Assembly (NCBI GenBank): GCA_021816645.1
Contig: JAKAXF010000005.1
Coordinates: 1-21,974, forward strand
DNA from: Microcaldota archaeon
GTDB lineage: Archaea; Micrarchaeota; Micrarchaeia; Micrarchaeales; Micrarchaeaceae
Length of the DNA stretch: 21,974 nt
Direction: 5' to 3'
Part shown: positions 13,530-21,722 of the stretch, piece by piece
How positions within the stretch are numbered: position 1 is the first letter of the stretch
Layout: every line of letters starts with the position of its first letter
Program-made: the position numbers and the translations under genes
Notes under the pieces: model-generated
The model's database searches: none
What the model was told of the DNA's origin: nothing
Seen by the model: only the letters and a program-made list of their open reading frames with translations

Positions 13530-14123
13530 ATGTACAAGATATATAGCGTAAAAGACATGTTCAAGATGCCCCCCGCTTCTTTCGGAGACGACCTGGAGAA
13601 GGTCGCGTTGGAAGAGCTGTCTAGGAGGTACGAGAGTACTGTAGACAAGGACATGGGCATACTGATAGCCGTGTTCAACGTCAGGAATGTAGGCGAAGGC
13701 ATGATATATCCTAACGATCCCTCAACGCACCACGACGTCGAATTTGACGTGCTGGCATACGTACCGCAGGTCGAGGAGGTGGTCGCTGGGGAGGTATCGG
13801 AGCTCGCCGAGTTCGGAGCTTTTGTGAAGATAGGGCCGATAGACGGGCTGGTTCACGTATCTCAGATAACGAACGAGTTCCTGAACTTTGACAGGAAGAT
13901 TCCGGCGTTCACCTCGAGGAGGAGCAATCTTTCCCTGAAGAAGGGGGACTTCGTGTACGCAAAGATATCTACGGTAAGCCTCAAGGGTACTATAAAAGAT
14001 TCGAAGATAGCGCTCACAATGAGGCCAGAGGGCCTCGGTAAACTCGAGTGGGCCGATATCAAAACGGGACAGGCAAAGAGGCCGATAAGAAAGGGCGGCA
14101 GCGCCAGGCGCAAAGAAAGATGA
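13530..14123 (+). CDS. rpo7: RNA polymerase subunit Rpo7 (RpoE')
   Basis: 197 residues. It forms the stalk of archaeal RNA polymerase together with Rpo4 and helps open DNA and bind nascent RNA. The N-terminal tip domain (about 1-80) begins Met-Tyr-Lys-Ile-Tyr-Ser-Val-Lys-Asp, typical of the family. The S1 RNA-binding domain follows (about 82-165), with Val-Val-Ala-Gly-Glu-Val and Glu-Phe-Gly-Ala-Phe-Val-Lys-Ile-Gly-Pro-Ile-Asp-Gly-Leu-Val-His-Val-Ser. The C-terminus is a basic tail. GGTG precedes the ATG, and Spt4 starts 4 bases after the stop. Confidence 0.95.
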   Translation: MYKIYSVKDMFKMPPASFGDDLEKVALEELSRRYESTVDKDMGILIAVFNVRNVGEGMIYPNDPSTHHDVEFDVLAYVPQVEEVVAGEVSELAEFGAFVKIGPIDGLVHVSQITNEFLNFDRKIPAFTSRRSNLSLKKGDFVYAKISTVSLKGTIKDSKIALTMRPEGLGKLEWADIKTGQAKRPIRKGGSARRKER

Positions 14124-14127
14124 TACT

Positions 14128-14319
14128 ATGGAAGAGAAAGTATGCAAAAATTGCAGGATAATAATAAGCAAGGGCGACAAGTGCCCGATATGCGGATCTA
14201 CCGACCTGACCACAAAGTGGAGTGGCTACGTGATAGTGATAAACGTAGAGAAGTCCGAGGTTGCGAAGAAGCTGGATCTAAAGCTTAACGGCACGTTCGC
14301 GCTCAACATAAAATCCTGA
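14128..14319 (+). CDS. spt4: transcription elongation factor Spt4 (RpoE'')
   Basis: 63 residues. Spt4 pairs with Spt5 to form the elongation clamp partner of RNA polymerase. The zinc site is Cys6-x-x-Cys9 and Cys19-Pro-Ile-Cys22-Gly. It is followed by Trp-Ser-Gly-Tyr-Val-Ile-Val and Lys-Lys-Leu, the usual Spt4 ending that contacts the Spt5 NGN domain. The order rpo7-spt4 is conserved in archaea. It is convergent with the FKBP gene. Confidence 0.95.
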   Translation: MEEKVCKNCRIIISKGDKCPICGSTDLTTKWSGYVIVINVEKSEVAKKLDLKLNGTFALNIKS

Positions 14320-14331
14320 CGCCCGGTCTCT

Positions 14332-15069
14332 TCACTCCTTCTTCTCCCCGTCTTTTCCTTCTCCTTCGGATCCGCTTTTGGGCTTCGCCTTTTCTTCTGG
14401 GTTGATGAACTCTTCCCTGACGTACAGTTTCTTCACTCCTTTTAGGTAGTTGAAGACCGAGGCCACCAAGTTGGCTTTTCCTACAAAATAATCGGCATTC
14501 TTCTTGACATCGTCGTCGTAAAGCAGCTCGGCTTCTCCTCCTTTGAGCGAGACCTTGGACGGCTTAGCCCCGTACGTTCTCCCAAGGCTTTCAACTTTTT
14601 CAGCCTCGTCCTCTATCCGCTTGAGCACCTTGACTTCGTATATTATGTTCATGCCCGCCTCTGGATGGTTTTGGTCTACCACTACCCTGCCAGAGTTTAC
14701 GCTCCTTACCGTGGACGGTATACCGTCTATGTCTATGCTCATTCCTGGCTCTGGATTTATGTTGTGCGCCCTGAATTCCGAAAGCGGCATGACCTTGACC
14801 AGCTCTTCACGCCTGTCACCGAACGCGTCCTTGGGCTCGAGCTTGAACTTTTTGGTCTCTCCGGGGCTCATGCTCCTGAGCTCTCTCTCCAGCCCCCGCA
14901 CTACCCCATTGCTGCCTATCACGACCAGCGCAGGGCCGTACTCCCTGTTCTTGTCGTATATCCCAGCCTTTTCCGCCTGCTCCTTGTAAGTCGTGTAAAG
15001 GAGCGCGTTATCCGCTTCCCTCCACGCGCTGTACTCTATCTCTACAAAATCTCCATCATTGAAAGCCAT
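14332..15069 (-). CDS. long archaeal FKBP-type peptidyl-prolyl isomerase
   Basis: About 245 residues. It isomerises prolyl bonds and acts as a chaperone. The N-terminal FKBP core has Gly-Asp-Phe-Val-Glu-Ile-Glu-Tyr, Val-Val-Arg-Gly-Leu-Glu and Met-Ser-Pro-Gly-Glu-Thr. Then come Pro-Lys-Asp-Ala-Phe-Gly-Asp-Arg, an inserted flap domain (about residues 90-135), and Asn-His-Pro-Glu-Ala-Gly-Met, the SlyD-like signature. A separate C-terminal domain (about 160-225) matches the long archaeal FKBP type, and the end is a Lys/Glu/Ser-rich tail. The frame extends to a TTG at 15118. The ATG at 15067-15069 is preferred because the core begins there. The upstream residues (Cys-Phe-Cys-Ser-Gly-Leu-Ala) lack the basic start of a signal peptide. 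Confidence 0.9.
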   Translation of the reverse strand: MAFNDGDFVEIEYSAWREADNALLYTTYKEQAEKAGIYDKNREYGPALVVIGSNGVVRGLERELRSMSPGETKKFKLEPKDAFGDRREELVKVMPLSEFRAHNINPEPGMSIDIDGIPSTVRSVNSGRVVVDQNHPEAGMNIIYEVKVLKRIEDEAEKVESLGRTYGAKPSKVSLKGGEAELLYDDDVKKNADYFVGKANLVASVFNYLKGVKKLYVREEFINPEEKAKPKSGSEGEGKDGEKKE

Positions 15070-15178
15070 GCCATCATCTATACTATTGAACGCCAAACCA
15101 GAACAAAAACAGAGCATCAAAGCTGAAGCTTTTATTCTTTAGCATGTCAAATAATCAAGAGATTATTTTGGTGCTAAC

Positions 15179-15186
15179 TATAAAAT
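15179..15186 (+). promoter_or_regulatory. TATA box, near-leaderless promoter of surface protein 2
   Basis: TATAAAAT is centred about 30 bases before the ATG at 15212, so the message would begin within a few bases of the start codon. Confidence 0.5.
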
Positions 15187-15211
15187 ACTATCGTTGGAAT
15201 GACGTGTTTTG

Positions 15212-15838
15212 ATGGACGGAGAAAAAAGGAAAAAAACAATAATGTTCATAGGCAGCATGATAGTCGCGCTGATGTTTGTTACATCCTATCTTGCTTTTGG
15301 GAACAACAGCAGCGGTGTCTCTACCACTACGTACACTACGACAATAAAAGCTAGCACGCTCGTGGTCAGCGGGGAAACCAACGTAACCATAGTGAACTAC
15401 ACCCCCAATTTCAGGATAACGCTGAGCAACGCTAGCCAGGCCAACCTCAACGAGCTGAACGTCACGCTATCGCATCTACTATCGAACGGTTCGATAACGA
15501 ACATGGTGCCCGAAGGAAACAACAGCTACGCCTTATACGCTGGCTCCCTAGATACGTATAGGTTGTACGGCCTGCTTGGCTCGCGCCCGATAGGGAACTA
15601 TCTCGCGTGGAACGTTACTGCTGATGTGACTCTTCCAAATTCCTTGATCCTGTACTACGGGCCCCACGCCCTGAACGTTTCGATCGGAAACCTGGTATTC
15701 CAGGCCCCGGCCGTAGGAGTAGACCCTATAGGTTCAAACGTCCTGGTAAACGTACTTGCGCAGGTGTATGCTGAAAGCAATACCTTCCCGGTCACCTACA
15801 ACGTCTACAACAATCAGATAGTGGTAACTGTAAAGTGA
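15212..15838 (+). CDS. membrane-anchored surface protein rich in N-glycosylation sequons (2)
   Basis: About 208 residues. A basic start (Glu-Lys-Arg-Lys-Lys) is followed by one membrane segment at about residues 10-29. Then comes a Ser/Thr-rich stalk (about 30-50, many Thr) and a folded ectodomain with at least eight N-X-S/T sites and no Cys. The positive-inside rule places the ectodomain outside the cell. A TTG three bases upstream is an alternative start. The last third (Leu-Ile-Leu-Tyr-Tyr-Gly-Pro and following) is strand-rich. The family is not recognised. GluRS follows after 16 bases, but a shared job is unlikely. Confidence 0.78.
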   Translation: MDGEKRKKTIMFIGSMIVALMFVTSYLAFGNNSSGVSTTTYTTTIKASTLVVSGETNVTIVNYTPNFRITLSNASQANLNELNVTLSHLLSNGSITNMVPEGNNSYALYAGSLDTYRLYGLLGSRPIGNYLAWNVTADVTLPNSLILYYGPHALNVSIGNLVFQAPAVGVDPIGSNVLVNVLAQVYAESNTFPVTYNVYNNQIVVTVK

Positions 15839-15854
15839 GCGGCGTTGATGAAAT

Positions 15855-17591
15855 ATGGAAAAGGAAATAGCCGAACTTGTAAGGAAGTACGCGGTAAAGA
15901 ACGCGGTAGACTACAACGGCAAGGCGGCTTTCGGAAGCGTGTTCAGCAAGGTAATATCCAAGATAGGCAAAAATCCCGACATGGAGGAGCTGAAGTCCCT
16001 GGTCTCAAAGGTAGTGAGCGAGGTAAACGGCATGACGCCTGAACAGCGGGCTTCTGAATACAAAAAGTACGAGAGCGAGTTTGAAAGCGAGTACTCGGAG
16101 AAGGTGAAGAAAACAGGAAGTCCGAACCTTCAGCTCGAGGGGGCTGAAATTGGCAACTTCGCCACCCGGTTCGCGCCCGAACCCAGCGGATACCTGCATC
16201 TGGGGCACGCAAAAGTCATATTCCTTGAGCAGGAGCAGGCTGCGATGTACAAGGGTAAGGTATTCCTGTACTTTGACGATACGAATCCAGAGAAGGAGAA
16301 GCAGGAGTTCGTTGACCTGCTGAAAAAGGATGTAGCGTGGCTCGGGGCGCATTTCGACAAGGAATACTATGCTAGTGACAACATAGAGAAAGTTTACGAG
16401 TATGCGCGTAAGCTTATAGAGCAGGGCAGGGCGTACGTATGTACGTGCGACCCCGAGACCATAAAGAAGTACAGGTTTGAGGGCACCACGTGTCCGCACG
16501 CGCGCAATCCGGAGTCGGAGAGCATGGCGATGTTCCAGGAGATGCTCGACGGAGAATACGACGAAGGAAAAGCGGTACTCAGATTCAAGGGAGACATGGC
16601 TTCAGAAAATACGGCAATGCGCGATCCAACGCTGATGCGCATAAAGAAAAGTACCCACTACAGACAGGGAGACAAGTACCTGGTGTGGCCGACGTACGAC
16701 TTCAACACCCCTATAATGGACTCTATACACGGAGTTACAGATGCGATGAGGAGCAAGGAGTACGAGCTGCGCGATTCCCTCTATTCGGAAATACTCCGCG
16801 CCTTGAATCTCAGGATTCCCAGGATGCACTACGAAGCCAGGCTTGTGGTAAAGGGTACCGTAACATCAAAACGCAAGATAAACGAACTGATCAACTCCGG
16901 AGTAATAGACGGATACGACGATCCGCGCCTGGCTACTATAGCCGCACTGCGCAGGCGTGGCGTCGTGCCTGAAGCGATAAAGAAGTTCGTACTCAAGTAC
17001 GGGATGAGCATGTCTGACAGCGTGGCAAACATCTCAGACCTGCTGCTTGAAAACAGAAAGATCCTAGATCCAACCTCAAAGCGGCTGTTCTTCGTAGCCG
17101 ATCCTATCAAGCTGGAGCTTGGCGGATTCACGCGCACGCGGGTATCCCTAAAGCTGCATCCTGGCGGAAATCTTGGTACGCGCGAGTACGAGGTTGGAAA
17201 TACCTTCTACATAAGCGGAAGCGATGCGAACGAGCTCGATGACGGGTCTTCGATCAGGCTAAAGGAATTGTCGGATATCAAGATAACATCTATTTCTAAA
17301 AGCGCAATACACGGTTCTGCAGTCGAAAAGGACAGCAAGGAATCTAAGAAGGTCCAGTGGGTGTCTGAAGGAAACTACGTGCCTTGCGAGGTCGTAATAC
17401 CCGGAGAGATGTTCGATGAGAACGAGAACCAGATGAGTGACAGCCTCAAGGTAGTGGAAGGTTTCGTAGAATCATACGCGGATAATCTGCGGGAGAGGGA
17501 AGTGGTCCAGTTTGAGAGATTTGGCTTCGTTGTGTTTGACGGAGTAAATAAAGCATCGGGGAAGAAGAGGTTTATCTTCATGTCAAAATAG
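15855..17591 (+). CDS. gltX: glutamyl-tRNA synthetase, archaeal type
   Basis: 578 residues, full length for the archaeal class Ib enzyme. It charges tRNA-Glu with glutamate, and in many archaea it is non-discriminating, also charging tRNA-Gln. The N-terminal helical part (about 1-95) is followed by the catalytic fold with Ala-Pro-Glu-Pro-Ser-Gly-Tyr-Leu-His-Leu-Gly-His (107-118, the HIGH motif). The KMSKS counterpart is Thr-Ser-Lys-Arg-Lys (337-341). A Cys-Thr-Cys and Cys-Pro-His pair near 196-215 could bind zinc. The beta-barrel anticodon domain (about 410-575) is the GlnRS-like type of archaea. No GlnRS or amidotransferase genes are in the window, so specificity is open. It is convergent with flpA, 8 bases apart. 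Confidence 0.95.
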   Translation: MEKEIAELVRKYAVKNAVDYNGKAAFGSVFSKVISKIGKNPDMEELKSLVSKVVSEVNGMTPEQRASEYKKYESEFESEYSEKVKKTGSPNLQLEGAEIGNFATRFAPEPSGYLHLGHAKVIFLEQEQAAMYKGKVFLYFDDTNPEKEKQEFVDLLKKDVAWLGAHFDKEYYASDNIEKVYEYARKLIEQGRAYVCTCDPETIKKYRFEGTTCPHARNPESESMAMFQEMLDGEYDEGKAVLRFKGDMASENTAMRDPTLMRIKKSTHYRQGDKYLVWPTYDFNTPIMDSIHGVTDAMRSKEYELRDSLYSEILRALNLRIPRMHYEARLVVKGTVTSKRKINELINSGVIDGYDDPRLATIAALRRRGVVPEAIKKFVLKYGMSMSDSVANISDLLLENRKILDPTSKRLFFVADPIKLELGGFTRTRVSLKLHPGGNLGTREYEVGNTFYISGSDANELDDGSSIRLKELSDIKITSISKSAIHGSAVEKDSKESKKVQWVSEGNYVPCEVVIPGEMFDENENQMSDSLKVVEGFVESYADNLREREVVQFERFGFVVFDGVNKASGKKRFIFMSK

Positions 17592-17599
17592 CCGCGGTG

Positions 17600-18256
17600 C
17601 TACTTCTTCCTTAGCACCGTGAACAGGTGCATGCTGTCGTACGGTTCTATATTTATCCTCTCCAAAACCTCAAATTTACCTGATATCTCTCTAATCGCAT
17701 CACCGTATACCTCTTCGGGCTTCCTTGATATGTCTATACTCTGCGATTTTATCACGAAGTACGCGTAACCTCCCTTCTTGAGGAACACGGAGTTCTTAAC
17801 CAGTATCTCCGTCTGTTCCTTCGAAGAGACGTCTTGGTACATCACGTCGCATTTGCCCTCCCCTATGTTGTGCCCGTATCTTTCTGGATACCTTGCATCC
17901 TCGAGTATCGGCAGAATGTTCTTCCTCCTCTCGCACACTTTTATAAGCTCCCGCATGTTCCTCTCTGAGAACTCCACCGCGTAAATCCTGCCATCGCTTG
18001 CTATGTCGCTAACGTGGCTTACCGTTGTGCCGGTAGCGGCGCCGAGATAAAGCACGCAGCTATCCTTTTTAATCTCGAAGTTCTTGAGGCCTTTAAGTAT
18101 CGCAGCCGAGAGCTTGCTCCTGTAAGGATTCCAGAGCCTGTACTCAGCCCTACCTTCCTCTATAAGGGTTTCATTGTAAACCTTCCTGCCCCTGTCAAGG
18201 TTCCTTGTGGCAACTTTTTTATCAATCAGAAAAACGTCATCGAATATCTCTTCCAT
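17600..18256 (-). CDS. flpA: fibrillarin-like rRNA/tRNA 2'-O-methyltransferase
   Basis: 218 residues. It is the catalytic subunit of box C/D guide ribonucleoproteins, methylating ribose 2'-hydroxyls in rRNA and tRNA. The N-terminal region includes the family signature Leu-Trp-Asn-Pro-Tyr-Arg-Ser-Lys-Leu-Ser-Ala (41-51). The S-adenosylmethionine site reads Leu-Gly-Ala-Ala-Thr-Gly-Thr-Thr-Val (71-79), with Ala-Val-Glu-Phe-Ser next and Tyr-Gln-Asp-Val-Ser further on. Its partner Nop5 is often the neighbouring gene in archaea but is not adjacent here. A TATA box in the intergenic region at about 18305-18315 fits a leader of roughly 27 bases. Confidence 0.95.
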   Translation of the reverse strand: MEEIFDDVFLIDKKVATRNLDRGRKVYNETLIEEGRAEYRLWNPYRSKLSAAILKGLKNFEIKKDSCVLYLGAATGTTVSHVSDIASDGRIYAVEFSERNMRELIKVCERRKNILPILEDARYPERYGHNIGEGKCDVMYQDVSSKEQTEILVKNSVFLKKGGYAYFVIKSQSIDISRKPEEVYGDAIREISGKFEVLERINIEPYDSMHLFTVLRKK

Positions 18257-18303
18257 GTTTTCAACTCATCGTATCGTTTGCACGCTTAGGTTCACACCAA
18301 TGC

Positions 18304-18315
18304 AAAATATAAAAG
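18304..18315. promoter_or_regulatory. possible shared TATA element between flpA and the kinase gene
   Basis: One nearly symmetric A/T box (AAAATATAAAAG on plus, CTTTTATATTTT on minus) lies 50-60 bases from the flpA ATG and 44-55 bases from the kinase ATG. In either direction transcription would start about 25 bases away with a short leader. It may direct both divergent genes. Confidence 0.35.
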
Positions 18316-18358
18316 TATGTAGGTGCTATATCTAGTATAGGCAACCTAAGGCGACCAA

Positions 18359-20569
18359 ATGGTTTCTGAGCTTCTTTTGAACAAGATACTTTCTGAGGTC
18401 CTCCCGACCCTGAGCAATTCTGCGAACGAGGATGAGATGCTGAACAGGTTCACGTCCTCGCTAGAATCGGTCTTCGGGATAAGCAAGGTCAGTGCGGCTG
18501 CGAACATAAGGAACAGGCCGGCAGGCTCCATATTTGACTACGTAATCAACACTAAGAAAACTTATACGGACAATCAGCTGAGCGAGTACTCGGCTTTCCC
18601 GGAACTTATCGATTACAAAAACAAGGGGTACAAAAGCTGCGCTCTCTTTCCAATCGTAGCAAATGGAAAAGTATTCACCATACTCGAAATGCTGTCAGAA
18701 AACGAGAACAAATTCTCCGAAGATCTTATAAACGGCGTAATGTTCGCTGCGTACCTTGCGGGTTTCGCCCTGATGTACAAATCGGAGAACAGCCTGAACA
18801 TAAAGCTCGCCAACTACTTCGACGCCGCTTTCAATTCCCCGTATCCGCAGATGCTCGTATCAAAGGATGGTTCGATAGCCAAATTCAACAAGGCCGCTAT
18901 AAAGGAGCTCGGAGTTTCACAGCAGACGAAGGGCGTTAATGAGATAGGGATCGGCGTGGACAAGATCGTTACCGCGTCCAGGCAGCATTCCAGTTTCAAG
19001 CAGGCGCACGGCGGTAAATACTACTACACCGTATACGCAGAGAACGTGGGCGAGAATCTCTTCCACGTGTTCTTCCAGAACACCACAGAACCAACGCTTC
19101 TCTCCGGAATGTTCGGCGCTGTGGGTGGGACAGACTACAGCTGTGTATTCATGCTCGATAACGACCTCTCAATACTCGAAGTGCGTGGTATGACGGAGCG
19201 GGTATTCAACTACCCCTCTGGCCTGTTCTATGGGAAGAACATGCAAAACTATATAGATGAAAAACAGCGCGAAACTCTCCGGAAAAATCTCCAGTCTCTT
19301 GGCGATGGCGGGTTCTACCATGCCGTCCTAGACCTGAACCTAGGGGACTCGGGCACAACCCACACACATCTCTCATTCGTCCGCCAGTACTACGGATACC
19401 TGGTGCTCGCGATAAAGGCGAACTCCGAGAAGTACATAAAGGACGTGAAGGAGCTGCTCGACGATTTCACTTCCATTTCGTCCGACATAGTCATGAAAGT
19501 TGACGGACTGGGGTACATACGGGAGTGCAACCTTCCGGTAGAGCACGCTCTCGGGTACAAGAAGGACGAGATAATAGGCAAGGAAATAAAAGGCCTATAC
19601 CAGGATACCAGCTTGCTAGACAGGGACATGACGTACGTGAAGAACGGCGGAAAGATAGACGGAACCTACGTGAACATTTTCAAGAAGGATGGCAGCCTCA
19701 TACCCGCGACCCACTCGATGCGTGCGCTCAAAAACGAGGACAACACGATAGAATATCTTGTAGATGTAAAGGAGCTGCAGACCAAGAGCATAATGGACGA
19801 CCAGGAATCGATGATAAGAAAGCAGGACAGCGAGATAAAGAGCCTCAAGTCGACAAGCGAGCTCAAATCGCAGTTCATATACAACATATCCCACGAGCTT
19901 AAAACCCCGCTGACAGCCATCAAGGGGTTCTCTCAGCTGCTCTACGACGGAGGGTACGGCCCGCTGAACGAGGAGCAGAAGGGGTTCGTAAAGACCATAC
20001 TGGACGAGTCCGACAGGCTGACGCTCATAATACAGCAGGTGCTGGACGCCACGAAGCTGGAGGCGAACAAGGTAAAGCTGGACCTCAAGGAGGTCGACCT
20101 CAAGGCGATGCAGAACAATCCGAGCATAAAGGCGCTCGAGGAGTCTGCGCGCGAGAAAGGCCTCGAATTCTCGTGGAGCGTCGACTACGATGTGCCGAAC
20201 ATAACCGCAGATCCGAACAGGCTTATACAGGTATTCGTGAACCTTATAGGGAATTCCATAAAATTCACAGAGAAGGGTTCGATCAGCGTGAGGATAAAGA
20301 AGAAGAGCAAGAAGAGAATAGAATGCAGCGTCAGCGACACCGGAATCGGCATAAGCGACGAGGACAAGAGGAAGATATTCAAGAAATTCTACCAGGCCCC
20401 AAAGAAGGAGCTCGTCAAGCAGGACGGCGCCGGCACGGGCCTCGGGCTCTCAATAACGAAGGACATAATATCGCTCCATCACGGCCGCATATCTTTCGAG
20501 TCGGTTCACGGAAAGGGGACGACATTCTCGTTCCTACTTCCGATACGTGCGAAGGAGCAGAAGAAATAG
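18359..20569 (+). CDS. soluble GAF-PAS-PAS-PAS sensor histidine kinase
   Basis: 736 residues with no membrane segment, so it is a cytoplasmic sensor. By eye it has a GAF-like domain (about 1-145) and three PAS-like domains (about 148-240, 255-355 and 365-470; the third is the clearest, with Gly-Tyr-Lys-Lys-Asp-Glu-Ile-Ile-Gly-Lys). A coiled coil follows (about 475-505), then a complete transmitter. Its H-box has the phosphoacceptor His512 in Ile-Ser-His-Glu-Leu-Lys-Thr-Pro-Leu. The ATPase has N-box Asn628/Asn632, G1 Asp660-Thr-Gly-Ile-Gly, an F-box Phe-Lys-Lys-Phe-Tyr and G2 Gly-Thr-Gly-Leu-Gly-Leu-Ser. All catalytic boxes are intact. The signal is unknown. A likely partner regulator starts at 21723, with one opposite-strand gene between. 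Confidence 0.93.
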   Translation: MVSELLLNKILSEVLPTLSNSANEDEMLNRFTSSLESVFGISKVSAAANIRNRPAGSIFDYVINTKKTYTDNQLSEYSAFPELIDYKNKGYKSCALFPIVANGKVFTILEMLSENENKFSEDLINGVMFAAYLAGFALMYKSENSLNIKLANYFDAAFNSPYPQMLVSKDGSIAKFNKAAIKELGVSQQTKGVNEIGIGVDKIVTASRQHSSFKQAHGGKYYYTVYAENVGENLFHVFFQNTTEPTLLSGMFGAVGGTDYSCVFMLDNDLSILEVRGMTERVFNYPSGLFYGKNMQNYIDEKQRETLRKNLQSLGDGGFYHAVLDLNLGDSGTTHTHLSFVRQYYGYLVLAIKANSEKYIKDVKELLDDFTSISSDIVMKVDGLGYIRECNLPVEHALGYKKDEIIGKEIKGLYQDTSLLDRDMTYVKNGGKIDGTYVNIFKKDGSLIPATHSMRALKNEDNTIEYLVDVKELQTKSIMDDQESMIRKQDSEIKSLKSTSELKSQFIYNISHELKTPLTAIKGFSQLLYDGGYGPLNEEQKGFVKTILDESDRLTLIIQQVLDATKLEANKVKLDLKEVDLKAMQNNPSIKALEESAREKGLEFSWSVDYDVPNITADPNRLIQVFVNLIGNSIKFTEKGSISVRIKKKSKKRIECSVSDTGIGISDEDKRKIFKKFYQAPKKELVKQDGAGTGLGLSITKDIISLHHGRISFESVHGKGTTFSFLLPIRAKEQKK

Positions 20570-20585
20570 CGGGTCTTGTTTTGCT

Positions 20586-21563
20586 TCACACTACGTAGAT
20601 GCCGCACGCGTTTCCTATGCTTGCAGACTTCTTGTATCCGTTGCTGAGCGTGGTGTAATTCATACCGTAAAACACTCCCTCCAGAGTGACCGCGGTTATG
20701 GTGTTAGAGGTTATGTTTACTCCAAGCTCGAGCGCGGCTCCGCTTGTAGAAGCTTTCTTGGAGTATGTAGTATAAATCGCGGCAAAGTTGTTGGTTCCTG
20801 CGCTGCTTATGCTTAGGTTCATCTTGTAGGGAACCAGAGCGCTGGTGTTCTGGTACGTGCTCTGCCCGCTAGGCGACTTGCCCCAGTAAGACTTGTAGCT
20901 GGAGTTGTATAGTGCCGGGGCGCAGTTTACGCTGTCAGCGTAAGCAGCCGTATAGTTCAGCATGAGTGGGTAGTACACGCTCTTCTCGAGCACGTCCATC
21001 ACCTTCTGCGTGTTGGTCTCCTGCGCTATGGTTGTGGTTATGCTGCTCGTAGTCGAGGTGCTGCTTACCGTAGAAGTGCTGTTGCTCACTGTTATCCGGC
21101 CAGTTCCCTGCGTCCCGCTAATGAAAGTGTTGACAAGAGATATGTCAGCTGAGTCGGGGGCTATGGCGAGGCTCTGGTCAACCGGAATCAATGTTACGTT
21201 GGCCGAGGACGATGTGGCCGAGTTCAGCCTGATTTCAATGTTTGTGTACTTGCCGGTCAGATTAACGTGCGTCGAGTTGCCCTCACCCAACGCTACCGAG
21301 AACTCGGGCTCTAGAAAAGCTGGCATCAAAGACACGAGCACGCGGGCTCTGCCGTTTGAATATGATAGGAGGCTTATTGCAAAATAGGTTCCCTTCATAT
21401 TTACTAAAACCGGCGTCGATGAGATGGTCAACGTCTTCTGGCTGCTAAGATTCACGTATCCGTTGCCACGAAACAGCAGGGCCGCAGCTATCGCCGCAAC
21501 TATAATAATTATTATGATCGCGTACAATCCGTTCCTGTTTCTCCTTCGCGGTCTGGGATCCAA
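20586..21563 (-). CDS. membrane-anchored surface protein rich in N-glycosylation sequons (3)
   Basis: 325 residues. An Arg-rich N-terminus (Pro-Arg-Pro-Arg-Arg-Arg) precedes one membrane helix with seven consecutive Ile or Ile-like residues (about 14-31), placing the rest outside. A first strand-rich domain (about 35-150) is followed by a Ser/Thr-only linker (about 157-182) and a second Tyr/Asn/Ser-rich domain (185-325). At least eleven N-X-S/T sites are present, and exactly two Cys (about 215 and 320), both in the second domain, could form a disulphide. The start is a TTG at 21561-21563, supported by GGTG five bases before it (21569-21572). It lies between a sensor kinase and its probable regulator, on the opposite strand. 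The family is not recognised. Confidence 0.82.
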   Translation of the reverse strand: MDPRPRRRNRNGLYAIIIIIIVAAIAAALLFRGNGYVNLSSQKTLTISSTPVLVNMKGTYFAISLLSYSNGRARVLVSLMPAFLEPEFSVALGEGNSTHVNLTGKYTNIEIRLNSATSSSANVTLIPVDQSLAIAPDSADISLVNTFISGTQGTGRITVSNSTSTVSSTSTTSSITTTIAQETNTQKVMDVLEKSVYYPLMLNYTAAYADSVNCAPALYNSSYKSYWGKSPSGQSTYQNTSALVPYKMNLSISSAGTNNFAAIYTTYSKKASTSGAALELGVNITSNTITAVTLEGVFYGMNYTTLSNGYKKSASIGNACGIYVV

Positions 21564-21711
21564 GCAAGCACCGTTCCATCTTCAGATACGACAGCAAGGA
21601 CTATTCATCTCGCAAAGTATTTATTCCTTCGCAAGTTTGCGGATACGACTTCCCATCAGTAAAACACCCTTACAGCAAAACATAATATTATTGCTGTATC
21701 TATAGCTAGTA

Positions 21712-21716
21712 GGTGA
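21712..21716 (+). promoter_or_regulatory. ribosome binding site of the regulator gene
   Basis: GGTGA lies 6 bases before the ATG at 21723, fixing the start of the cut-off gene. An AT-rich TATA-like stretch lies at 21681-21690. Confidence 0.45.
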
Positions 21717-21722
21717 CTCTCT

